Positions 24,745-32,195 of a DNA stretch of 64,000 nt are shown here, piece by piece; position 1 is the first letter of the stretch; each line of letters begins with the position of its first letter. Position numbers and translations under genes: made by a program. This DNA is from Amycolatopsis thailandensis (GTDB lineage Bacteria > Actinomycetota > Actinomycetes > Mycobacteriales > Pseudonocardiaceae). Where the stretch lies: the NCBI RefSeq assembly GCF_002234405.1, contig NZ_NMQT01000067.1, forward strand, positions 1 through 64,000, read 5' to 3'. The notes below the pieces were generated by a model, which did not search any database, was not told the origin of the DNA, and worked only from the letters and a program-made list of their open reading frames with translations.

Positions 24745-24932
24745 AACCCGAACCCGGTGAAGGTCGAGGGGCCCCGCCAGCCGATGCGCTGACGGGGTCC
24801 GTCGACGTTCAGCCGGTCGTGCTGAAACCAGCTCAGCGGATCGTTTCCGAACACCTCGGGCGAGTGCCGGCACGATTCCCTGCCGTGGATGCAGGATCCG
24901 CGGCTCGCGTCGCCGATGGTTCTCCCCGCCAC
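24741..24932 (-). CDS. Small protein or 3' gene remnant, 63 residues
   Basis: The GTG start at 24932 follows the thioesterase stop by 7 nt. The frame has about 87% G/C at third positions, well above chance, and reads CIHGRESCRHSPEVFGNDPL then SWFQHDRLNVDGPRQRIGW. It ends tail to tail with the HTH membrane protein on a shared CTAG. No family is recognised. The absence of a good ribosome site allows that it is a truncated remnant. Confidence 0.4.
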   Translation of the reverse strand: MAGRTIGDASRGSCIHGRESCRHSPEVFGNDPLSWFQHDRLNVDGPRQRIGWRGPSTFTGFGF

Positions 24933-24939
24933 CGGTGCA

Positions 24940-25365
24940 TCAGGCGGTCGGGCCGTTCCTGGTCATCACGCTTCCTTGTGCCACGGCACTGAGCGTCGTG
25001 GCCCCGTCCTGGCCGATCACGTGGAGTTCACAGCGGCAGGTGGCTCGCCGACGGCCGCTGTAGAGGACCTGCGCCTCCGCCGCGAGCCGGATTCCCTTTG
25101 CAGGCCGCAGATAGTCGATGCTGAACCCACTGGTGAGAATGGACGGCCCCAGCGTCGTCCCGGCGGCGAAGGTGATCGCGTTGTCCGCCGCATAAGCGAG
25201 TACGCCGCCGTGGAGATAGCCGTTCTGTTGCAACAGGTCTTCGCGGATGTCGAGTTCCAGGGTCGCCGCGCCGTTCCCGAACGCGGTCACGCGCGCGCCG
25301 AGCAAGACGCTGAACGGTTGCGCGGCGAGACCCGTCCGGGCGTCTTCGAGGGTCAGTGCGGTCAT
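24940..25365 (-). CDS. PaaI-type hotdog thioesterase
   Basis: A 141-residue hotdog protein: LLQQNGYLHGGVLAYAADNA contains the N-x-x-x-H-G-G catalytic motif of the PaaI/YdiI group, followed by SGFSIDYLRPAKG. The ATG overlaps the upstream stop (TGATG), so it is translated together with the riboflavin-synthase/DHBP-synthase fusion. A thioesterase next to flavin genes is unusual. The substrate is unknown. Confidence 0.82.
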   Translation of the reverse strand: MTALTLEDARTGLAAQPFSVLLGARVTAFGNGAATLELDIREDLLQQNGYLHGGVLAYAADNAITFAAGTTLGPSILTSGFSIDYLRPAKGIRLAAEAQVLYSGRRRATCRCELHVIGQDGATTLSAVAQGSVMTRNGPTA

Positions 25366-26573
25366 CAGAGCCACGCTTTCAGATCAGCCAAATCCACCAT
25401 GGGCATTCCCCAGCGCAACGCCGCCACTTCGAGGTCGGCGCTGCCCGCCATCGTGCCGTCAGGGTTCATCACTTCGCAGCAGACGCCGACCGGGGGAAGG
25501 CCTGCGGCAACACACAGGGCGACGGTCGCTTCGGTGTGCCCGGACCGCTCGGCGAGCAGACCCGGCCGAGCGGCGAGCGGGAACACGTGCCCTGGACGCA
25601 GGAAGTCCCCGGCTGTCGCGTTCGGATCGGCCAGTTTCCGCACGGTGGCGGCGCGTTCGGCCGCGGACACGCCGGTGCCCGTGCCCGCCGACAGGTCGAC
25701 GGGTATCGACCAGGCCGTTCCCTGCCGGTCGCCTTCCCCGGGCATCTGCGCGATTTCGAGGCGTCGCAGCACTTCCGGCGCGCACGGCACCGCCGGGAAG
25801 CCGCAGACCTGGGTCAGCAGGAAAGTGAACGATTCGGGGCGGAGCCTGGTACCGGCGAAGATGACGTCGCCCTCGCCTTCGGTTTCCGGATCCCAGACGA
25901 TGACACCGCCACCGGCTGCGAGCTGGCGCAGCACCTTCTCCACGCCGGCACGTCCGTCGACACGACCGGCCCACGGCAGCTGGGGCAACGCCTTGCCCAC
26001 AGCAGAAGGTGGTGCCTTCTCGACCAAACGGCCGACCAGGTCGAGTTCCAGGTTCACCCGGTCCCCGGCCTCCAGGCCACCGAGTGTGGTGACCGAGCGG
26101 GTCATCGGGAGCAGCACGACCGAAATCCGGTCACGCAGGACCTCGGCGATGGTCACACTGACACCGTCGAGGGCGATCGGGGACTTCGCGAGCAGCCTGT
26201 CCAGCAAACGCTGCGGCGGCCGGAGCCAGATCCGGCGGGAACCGCCTTCGTCGTCGATCCGGATCACCTTGCCGACAGCGTCGACATAGCCCTGGACCAG
26301 GTGGCCGTCCAGCGGGTCGCCGACCTGAAGCGGCGTCTCGACATTGACGGCGTCCCCGGCCCCGAGCGTGTCGAACGTCGACCGGCGCCGGGTTTCGGCG
26401 GAGAGCACCGCCTCCAGGACATCGTCGACCGGCCGCACGGTGAGCCGTACCCCATTGACGCACGCCGATCCGCCGTCGTGGACCCGGCTCGCGCTCTTCG
26501 GCGCCCGCACCCGCAGCACGTCGCCCTCGATCTGTTCGACGGCACCCAACTCGCCGATTCGCCCAGTGAACAT
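25365..26573 (-). CDS. Fusion: riboflavin synthase-like (N) + DHBP synthase-like (C)
   Basis: A 402-residue protein. Residues 1-190 contain two lumazine-binding repeats: MFTGRIGELGAVEQIEGDVL, VNGVRLTVRPVDDVLEA, GHLVQGYVDAVGKVI and SPIALDGVSVTIAEVL. Residues about 200-400 match 3,4-dihydroxy-2-butanone-4-phosphate synthase (AGTGTGVSAAERAATVRKL, PGHVFPLAA, RSGHTEATVALCVAAGL). Several usual residues differ: NGVC is NGVR, and the DHBPS metal loop DREnEGD reads ETEGEGD. The common actinobacterial fusion is RibBA, not this one. It sits behind a riboswitch-like leader, so flavin control is likely. It could be a second, specialised flavin enzyme. Confidence 0.8.
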   Translation of the reverse strand: MFTGRIGELGAVEQIEGDVLRVRAPKSASRVHDGGSACVNGVRLTVRPVDDVLEAVLSAETRRRSTFDTLGAGDAVNVETPLQVGDPLDGHLVQGYVDAVGKVIRIDDEGGSRRIWLRPPQRLLDRLLAKSPIALDGVSVTIAEVLRDRISVVLLPMTRSVTTLGGLEAGDRVNLELDLVGRLVEKAPPSAVGKALPQLPWAGRVDGRAGVEKVLRQLAAGGGVIVWDPETEGEGDVIFAGTRLRPESFTFLLTQVCGFPAVPCAPEVLRRLEIAQMPGEGDRQGTAWSIPVDLSAGTGTGVSAAERAATVRKLADPNATAGDFLRPGHVFPLAARPGLLAERSGHTEATVALCVAAGLPPVGVCCEVMNPDGTMAGSADLEVAALRWGMPMVDLADLKAWL

Positions 26574-26617
26574 GAATCATCACCCCATTTGACGTCGTAC
26601 CCCAGGAAGTCCGGCTA

Positions 26618-26745
26618 CGGCCGGACGAAGGGGGACGCGGGGTGTCACCGCCTGGTCCCGGAATCGCACCGGGTCGTTCCACCCACTCGGCGGAACCGGC
26701 CGACTATACGGCCGCACCGTGGAATCGCACCACGAGTCGATCATA
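26618..26745 (-). promoter_or_regulatory. FMN riboswitch-like leader (divergent RFN element)
   Basis: On the minus strand the leader contains GGTGCGATTCC twice, followed by GCGGCCGTATAGTCGGCC and ACCAGGCGGTGACACCCCGC. These recall the paired GGTGAAATTCC...ACCGGCGGT-AGTCCGC blocks of the RFN element. Hairpins such as GTCCGGC-CGTA-GCCGGAC lie between it and the ribosome site. The usual GGATGGGAG end is not seen, so it is a divergent member. The downstream flavin gene supports the call. Confidence 0.6.
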
Positions 26746-26837
26746 ACCGGAACCAGGATCGATTTCGAAGCCTATGCGAGTCGACTTCCTCGGTGCCGAG
26801 GACGCTCGGCCGGACGTCCCGTCGTGACGCGCGGCGT

Positions 26838-27170
26838 TGTGTTCTTCACCAGCTACTCGTCGTCCAAGAGCGGGAGCCGTCGAAGCGGAGCCAGCCACCG
26901 TTGTGCACTTGCCCGGTCAGATCCTGGACTTCCGCCGCGGTATCGAGTGCGCGCTGGCAGGCGTAGAGGTCACCGAGGCCTGCCAAGGCTTCCGCTTGGA
27001 CGGCAGCCGCCCCGTGCCGGGTCGACAAGTCGGTATCACCCTGGGATGTCAGTGTGGCGGCCAGATCGAGCAGCGGGACGGCGTCGGCGAACTCGCGTTC
27101 GTAGACGGCGATGAACGCCAGGCGCTACCGCGCCGTCCGTGCTGTGCGACACCCTCGTCCTCGAAATCGG
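26838..27170 (-). pseudogene. Fragment of a TPR-containing regulator
   Basis: The minus strand reads RLAFIAVYEREFADAVPLL, STRHGAAAVQAEALAGLGDL and VHNGGWLRFDGSR. This is the standard C-terminal TPR region of actinobacterial XRE/TPR regulators. A TAG replaces the Trp expected just before RLAFIAVY, the downstream frame breaks after DGSR, and the N-terminal HTH is absent. It is a decayed 3' fragment next to a plus-strand methyltransferase. Confidence 0.65.
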
Positions 27171-27209
27171 CCTCCGCTCACTACTGGCCCCGGACACCAC
27201 CCCAGCTAC

Positions 27210-27944
27210 ATGAACCTGGCCGACAACAACATCGCCTACCGCCACCCCGACCTCTACGACGCGCTGACACAAGACAGCACCGCCGCCGCGACCTGCCAAC
27301 ACCTCATCAACCATTACGGCACCGCCCCCGCCGGAAGCGTCCTCGACCTCGGCTGCGGCACAGCCCGCGACCTCGCCGCACTCGCCAACAGCCACCACTG
27401 CGTCGGCGTCGACCTTCAGCCCGCCCTCATCAGACACGCACAACAGCGATATCCGGCTCTGGACCTCCGGGCCGGAGACGTGCGCACCGTCCGGCTGAAC
27501 GACACCTTCGACACCATCACCTGCCTCGGCAACGCCCTCGCCTACCTGCACCACAACGACGACATCCGCGCGGCGTTCCAGACTTTCGCGGCCCACGCGC
27601 ATCCCGGATCGCTGCTGATCATCGTCACCCAGATCGCTCCCACCGTCGCCGCCACGCCGGCCCGCGGCCGGGTTGACGCAGCAGGACTCGGCGCCGACGT
27701 CACCACCGAACACAGCTGGAACCCGCGCACACAGATCGCCACCGTCCACCGGACATGGCAGCTCGACGACGGCACCACCGAACACGACCTCATCGAACGC
27801 CGAATCCTGTTCCCCCGCGAACTAGAGCTCTACGCCAGCCTCGCCGGATTCACACCGCTCGCGCTCTTCACCAACGGGCAGAACCACACGGGCCCACTGA
27901 TCGGTTCAACTGCCCACTTCGCCGCCACATACAACTCGTTTTAG
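27210..27944 (+). CDS. SAM-dependent class I methyltransferase
   Basis: A 244-residue protein starting at MNLADNNIAYRHPDLYDAL. The SAM-binding motif I is VLDLGCGTARDLAAL, with the acidic GVDLQPALI strand and TITCLGNALAYLHH as motif post-I. The C-terminal half is typical of small-molecule methyltransferases (LFPRELELYASLAGFTPLALF). It sits alone between a broken TPR gene and a gene-poor stretch beside tRNA-Asn, which fits acquired DNA. Substrate unknown. Confidence 0.85.
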   Translation: MNLADNNIAYRHPDLYDALTQDSTAAATCQHLINHYGTAPAGSVLDLGCGTARDLAALANSHHCVGVDLQPALIRHAQQRYPALDLRAGDVRTVRLNDTFDTITCLGNALAYLHHNDDIRAAFQTFAAHAHPGSLLIIVTQIAPTVAATPARGRVDAAGLGADVTTEHSWNPRTQIATVHRTWQLDDGTTEHDLIERRILFPRELELYASLAGFTPLALFTNGQNHTGPLIGSTAHFAATYNSF

Positions 27945-28430
27945 CAAGTGAAATCGAGGAATGGCGGGTCAAGTTCTTCGAGGCCCGGATCTCCGGCATG
28001 ACCTGTCGGTGCTGGATGCCATGGTCTTCACGCTCAAGATTCCCTTGAGCCAGGCGGATACCCGGCTGGGCCGAGCCGTTTCCGTCACGGAGCCTGCGCA
28101 CACGCCCGACCTCAGCGCTAGACGAAGCCGGTCCCTTCGGACGAGGAGGAGAAACGGGCAGGGCGAACCGCTGCTTCCGTCCTCGGCGACCATTCGGGCG
28201 GTCGACACGGGGTCCGCTGCGGGCAAACTTGCCGCGACCCGGCCCCACCACCCGAGAGCAGCATCAGGCTGGGCTGCCGCACCCACGATCGTCACCGCGC
28301 CCCGCACACCCCGTAGGGAACATCACCGCCCGCTGGCCGACCCGAACGCCGGGACGGCTTTAGCAAGCGGCGTGACAGGCAAACACCGGACGAGCGTCGA
28401 AATCGACACCGGATCGGCCCCAAGAAACGA
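27945..28430. other. Gene-poor stretch beside tRNA-Asn
   Basis: I find no frame with a start, ribosome site and recognisable protein. Short open frames on both strands are Arg/Pro-rich and look like chance frames. It may be debris of an element once inserted at the tRNA; no integrase or transposase motif is visible. Confidence 0.4.
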
Positions 28431-28432
28431 AG

Positions 28433-28458
28433 AAGCCCAGGCCGCGTGGCCTGGGCTT
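28433..28458 (-). terminator. Terminator of tRNA-Asn
   Basis: AAGCCCAGGCC and GGCCTGGGCTT form a perfect 11-bp stem with a 4-nt loop immediately 3' of the tRNA on the minus strand, followed by TTCTTCG. Confidence 0.85.
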
Positions 28459-28461
28459 GAG

Positions 28462-28534
28462 CTCCCCCGCTTGGACTCGAACCAAGAACCCTCCGGTTAA
28501 CAGCCGAATGCTCTGCCAGTTGAGCTACAGGGGA
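28462..28534 (-). tRNA. tRNA-Asn (anticodon GTT)
   Basis: A 73-nt cloverleaf on the minus strand. The acceptor pairs TCCCCTG with CGGGGGA (one G-T pair) and the discriminator is G. The D arm contains GCTCAACTGGCAGAGC, the anticodon loop is CTGTTAA with GTT, and the T arm contains GGTTCGAGTCC. CCA is not encoded. Its 3' end is duplicated at 15306-15321. Confidence 0.95.
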
Positions 28535-28697
28535 TTGTGCTCCGTACCAGCCGGATCGCTCCGACCGATGAGAGAACTTTAGCCCATGCCCGCCGACGGC
28601 CGCGCACCCACCCCCCACTTTCGACGTCACCTCGTCAAGCTCGCGTTTTGAGGGACAATGACAGCCGGAGCAAGATCGAACGGAGGCGTGGACTCGG

Positions 28698-28877
28698 ATG
28701 AAGATGTTCCTGCTGGGTGCGGCCGCGGGCTACGTGTTGGGCGCGAAGGCCGGCCGGGGACGGTACGAGCAGATCGTGCGGACGTACCGCAAGGTCGCTG
28801 ACCACCCCATGGTGCAGGGCGCCGCCGGGGTCGCTCGCGCCAAGGTCGGCGAGAGGTTCGGTCGGCCGGAGCGCTGA
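28698..28877 (+). CDS. Small YtxH-like protein, 59 residues
   Basis: The ATG at 28698 follows GGAGG at 28682-28686. The protein MKMFLLGAAAGYVLGAKAGRG is a short Gly-rich hydrophobic helix followed by RYEQIVRTYRKVADHPMVQG and a basic tail. The GxxxGYxLGAKAGRxRYE phrase is common in small actinobacterial YtxH-domain proteins that sit in or at the membrane. Function unknown. Confidence 0.75.
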   Translation: MKMFLLGAAAGYVLGAKAGRGRYEQIVRTYRKVADHPMVQGAAGVARAKVGERFGRPER

Positions 28878-28895
28878 CCCCGCTCGAGACGAGCC

Positions 28896-28931
28896 GAAAG
28901 GGCCCTTCACCTGCGGATGGAGGGCCCTTTC
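28896..28931. terminator. Bidirectional hairpin between convergent genes
   Basis: GAAAGGGCCCT and AGGGCCCTTTC form an 11-bp perfect stem with a 14-nt loop. It lies between the YtxH-like gene (+) and tam (-), and its right arm reaches the last 2 bases of tam. Confidence 0.8.
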
Positions 28932-29694
28932 ACGGTACGACGGCGACCACGAAGACGCGCCGGAACTCGAACCACGTGGTCCCGTCGGGGCGCGGCGGGT
29001 AGGCCTCGTCCAGTTTGCGGGCGATCTGCGCGCGGAAGTGGTCCCAGTCGGCTCCGGGGAGGGCCTCCTTGACCGGCCGCAGCGAGGTGCCGGTGATCCA
29101 TTCGAGCACGGCGTCCTCCCCGGTCAGCCGCTGCAGGTACGTCGTCTCCCAGGCATCGACGGCGCAGCCCACGTCGGCGAGCAGGTTCCCGTAGCCGAGC
29201 GGGCTGTCGACGGCCTCGTTCTCCCGCAGGACGACGTCGGCGAGACGCGGAGCCCATTCCTCAGTGCGCGCGAGGGCGCGGACCAGAGCGTGCGACGGCG
29301 CGTCGAAGTTGCCCGGGACCTGGAACGCGAGCGTCGCCCCGGACGGCAGGAGGTCCACCCATCGGCGAAGCAGGACGCGATGTTCCGGGACCCACTGGAG
29401 CACGGCGTTCGAGATGACGACGTCGGTGTCCGGTTCGGGCGACCAGTCGTTGACGTCGAGCACTCGCGCGTCGACGCCCCGGGAGCGGGCGGCCTCGACC
29501 ATTTCGGGTGAACTGTCGCCGGCCTCGATGATCGCGTCCGGCCAGCGTTCCGCCAGGTCGGCGGTCAGGTTCCCGGGGCCGCAGCCGAGGTCTGCGACCC
29601 GGCGGGGCTTCTCGGCCGGTATCCGCCCGAGGAGGTCGTAGAACGGCCGGGCCCGCAGGTCGGCGTAGTCGAGGTATTTGACCGGATCCCACAT
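28930..29694 (-). CDS. tam: Trans-aconitate 2-methyltransferase
   Basis: A 254-residue methyltransferase: MWDPVKYLDYADLRARPFYDLLGRI, motif I RVADLGCGPGNLTADLAERWP, then SNAVLQWVPEH and FQVPGNFDAPSH. These phrases are characteristic of Tam, which methylates trans-aconitate with SAM in the cytoplasm to dispose of an aconitase inhibitor. Length is as expected. It stands alone, convergent with the YtxH-like gene and 33 bp downstream of the PH-like gene. Confidence 0.88.
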   Translation of the reverse strand: MWDPVKYLDYADLRARPFYDLLGRIPAEKPRRVADLGCGPGNLTADLAERWPDAIIEAGDSSPEMVEAARSRGVDARVLDVNDWSPEPDTDVVISNAVLQWVPEHRVLLRRWVDLLPSGATLAFQVPGNFDAPSHALVRALARTEEWAPRLADVVLRENEAVDSPLGYGNLLADVGCAVDAWETTYLQRLTGEDAVLEWITGTSLRPVKEALPGADWDHFRAQIARKLDEAYPPRPDGTTWFEFRRVFVVAVVP

Positions 29695-29727
29695 GGCGCC
29701 TCCCAGCGATACAGTACGAGCGTACTG

Positions 29728-30240
29728 CTAGCCGTGCGGCTTGGCCAGTTTCCCGGCCGCCTCCTCGGCGATCGCCTTGATCACGTCGATGTCCGTACCC
29801 GGATCCGGCCGTACCTGCAGCACCGTGCCGTCCTGGCCGGGGGCCTTGCGCTCGACGAACCACGCTCCCCCGGTGCCGAGGTCCTTGCGATGCCTGCCCC
29901 GGACCGAGCCGTCGACCCGCTGCCGCAGCAGCATCGGGACCTTGCCCGGCTGAGCGAGCCGGAACCGGACCGGGGTCTTGTCGGCCAGCAGCACGGCCTG
30001 CCCCGCGGTCCCGGTCTCCTCGGATTCGGTCAGCGTGAGCACACCGTCGGACCAGGCGGCCTTGCCGACCAGGTGCCAGCCGACCCGGCGCGGGCCCGGG
30101 ATCCACAGTCCCAGCGCCGTGACCAGCAGGTATCCGCCGCCCTCGACCGCCGCGCTCCCGACGACGTGCTCACCGTCGTCCAGCGTGCCGTCGAAATCCG
30201 CCGGGACACGCTCACCCAGCAGGTGACGCAGCCAGCCCAT
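29728..30240 (-). CDS. Conserved hypothetical protein downstream of dnaG (PH-like)
   Basis: A 170-residue protein starting MGWLRHLLGERVPADF. The body is beta-strand rich (GGYLLVTALGLWIPGPRRVGWH, VRFRLAQPGKVPMLLRQRV) with a C-terminal helix (DVIKAIAEEAAGKLAKP), like bacterial PH-type domains. It starts 2 nt after the dnaG stop and is surely cotranscribed with it. No catalytic motif is seen, and a link to replication is only positional. Confidence 0.7.
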   Translation of the reverse strand: MGWLRHLLGERVPADFDGTLDDGEHVVGSAAVEGGGYLLVTALGLWIPGPRRVGWHLVGKAAWSDGVLTLTESEETGTAGQAVLLADKTPVRFRLAQPGKVPMLLRQRVDGSVRGRHRKDLGTGGAWFVERKAPGQDGTVLQVRPDPGTDIDVIKAIAEEAAGKLAKPHG

Positions 30241-30242
30241 GC

Positions 30243-32150
30243 TCAGTCCAATCCGCCGATGGCCTGTTCCTTCAGCGCCTTCCGGTACTGCTCGAGCGCG
30301 ACGAGGTCGCCGAAGAGCGCGCGGTAGTCGTCCGGCGCCTCGACGGGAGAAAGCCGCTGGAGCTTCGACTTGATCTCGTTGATCTGGCGGCCGACCAGGC
30401 TTTCCTGCACCGCCGCGAGCTGCGCGGAGATGTAGCGCGAGTCGACTTCGCCCTTGGCGCGCAACGGTTCCACCGAAAGCTCGCTGAGCACCCGCCGCAC
30501 CGTCCCCTGCGGACAGTGCGGGGCGGCCGCGTCGAGCAGGGCGGGCCCGGTCAGCCCGGAACCCGCTCCCCCGGCGGACAGCAGCGCCTTGTGGATGGCG
30601 ACGTACACCGGATGGGTGAACGCGTCTTCGGGGAGCGCGTCGTACTCCGTCCCGGCGATCATCGGCTGCTGCAACGCCGCTTTGAGTGCCTCGCGCTGCG
30701 CGATGAACCGCGGATCGCCGGGTGAGGGCCTCGGCAGGTCCTCCTCGGCGGTGGTGGCGGTGGCCGCCTGAGCGGGCCGCCGGGCTTCGACGGTGGCGGA
30801 GCGTTTCGCCGTGGCGCCCGCGCTGCCGCGGACCCGGTTCACCACCTGCGCCGCGTCCTGCCAGCCGACCCACCAGGCGAGTTTCGACGCGTAGCCGTCG
30901 CGGCTGGCGCGGTCCTTGATCCCGGCGACCATCGGCACGGTCTTCTGCAACGCCGCGACCTGACCGTCGACGGAGTCGAGGTCGAACGCCTTGAGCATGC
31001 TCTTGATCGCGAACTCGAACAACGGGATCCGCCGCGCGACCAGGTCGCGCACCGCGGTGTCGCCCTTGGCCAGCCGCAGTTCGCAGGGGTCCATGCCGTC
31101 GGGGGCGACAGCGATGTAGGTCTGCCCGGCGAAGGTCTGGTCACCCTCGAAGGCCTTCAACGCCGCCTTCTGGCCGGCTTCGTCACCGTCGAAGGTGAAG
31201 ATCACTTCGCCGCGGAAGGCGTCGTCGTCCATCATCAGCCGCCGGAGGACCTTCATGTGGTCCTCGCCGAACGCCGTCCCCGACGACGCGACGGCCGTCG
31301 GGACTCCGGCGGCGTGCATCGCCATCACGTCGGTGTAGCCCTCGACCACGACGACCTGATGCCGCTTCGCGATCTCGCGTTTGGCCAGGTCGAGGCCGAA
31401 CATCACCTGAGACTTCTTGTAGATCGGCGATTCCGCGGTGTTCAGGTACTTCGCCGAGACGCGGTCGTCGTCGAACAGGCGCCGCGCGCCGAACCCCACG
31501 ACCTCGTTGCCGACGTCGCGGATCGGCCAGAGCAGCCGCCGGTTGAACCGGTCCATCGGCCCGCGCTGCCCTTCCTTGGCGAGCCCGGCCGTGAGCAGTT
31601 CCTTGACCTCGAACCCGCGGTTGAGCAGATGCTTCGTGAGCTTGTCCCAGCCCGCCGGGGCGTACCCACAGCCGAACGTCTGCGCCGCGGCCGCGTCGAA
31701 ACCCCGTTCGGACAGGAAGTCCCGCGCCGCGCGCGCGTCCGGGGTGAGCAGCTGCTCGGCGTAGAACTCCTGGGCCGCGCGGTGCGCCTCGATCAACCGG
31801 GCACGGGTGCCGCGATCGCGCTGGACGCTTCCGCCGCCGCCTTCGTAGGTCAGCCGGAAGCCCGCGCGGTCCGCGAGCCGCTCGACGGCCTCGACGAACG
31901 AGATCAGGTCCATCTTCTGGATGAACTTGATCACGTCACCGCCTTCGCCACAGCCGAAGCAGTGGAAGGTGCCGTGGGACGGGCGCACGTTGAACGACGG
32001 GGTCTTCTCGTTGTGGAACGGGCAAAGCCCCTTCAGGCTGCCGCCGCCGGCGCTGCGCAGCGCCACGTAGTCACCGATGACCTCGTCGATCCGGTTGCGC
32101 TCGCGCACCTCCGCGATGTCGCTCTCCCGAATCCGTCCTGCCACGCTCAT
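30243..32150 (-). CDS. dnaG: DNA primase
   Basis: A 635-residue primase making RNA primers at the replication fork. The N-terminal zinc finger reads CPFHNEKTPSFNVRPS with HCFGCGEGG. The RNA-polymerase core follows (FLSERGFDAAAAQTFGCGYAP, RRLLWPIRDVGNEVVGFGAR). The Toprim metal residues lie in VVVEGYTDVMAMHAAGV and FTFDGDEAGQKAAL. The C-terminal helicase-binding domain is present. The ATG at 32150 gives the family-typical start MSVAGRIRESDIAEVRERNR; an upstream in-frame extension has no homology. Confidence 0.97.
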   Translation of the reverse strand: MSVAGRIRESDIAEVRERNRIDEVIGDYVALRSAGGGSLKGLCPFHNEKTPSFNVRPSHGTFHCFGCGEGGDVIKFIQKMDLISFVEAVERLADRAGFRLTYEGGGGSVQRDRGTRARLIEAHRAAQEFYAEQLLTPDARAARDFLSERGFDAAAAQTFGCGYAPAGWDKLTKHLLNRGFEVKELLTAGLAKEGQRGPMDRFNRRLLWPIRDVGNEVVGFGARRLFDDDRVSAKYLNTAESPIYKKSQVMFGLDLAKREIAKRHQVVVVEGYTDVMAMHAAGVPTAVASSGTAFGEDHMKVLRRLMMDDDAFRGEVIFTFDGDEAGQKAALKAFEGDQTFAGQTYIAVAPDGMDPCELRLAKGDTAVRDLVARRIPLFEFAIKSMLKAFDLDSVDGQVAALQKTVPMVAGIKDRASRDGYASKLAWWVGWQDAAQVVNRVRGSAGATAKRSATVEARRPAQAATATTAEEDLPRPSPGDPRFIAQREALKAALQQPMIAGTEYDALPEDAFTHPVYVAIHKALLSAGGAGSGLTGPALLDAAAPHCPQGTVRRVLSELSVEPLRAKGEVDSRYISAQLAAVQESLVGRQINEIKSKLQRLSPVEAPDDYRALFGDLVALEQYRKALKEQAIGGLD

Positions 32151-32195
32151 CACTCTAGTTCTTCCTCTCCGGGCACTGTGCGGCACACTCGGGGA

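Noticed and set aside
26618..26745. Riboswitch on the plus strand serving the methyltransferase
   Set aside because: The conserved GGTGCGATTCC orientation and the flavin gene are both on the minus strand, and the methyltransferase start is about 465 bp away beyond a pseudogene.
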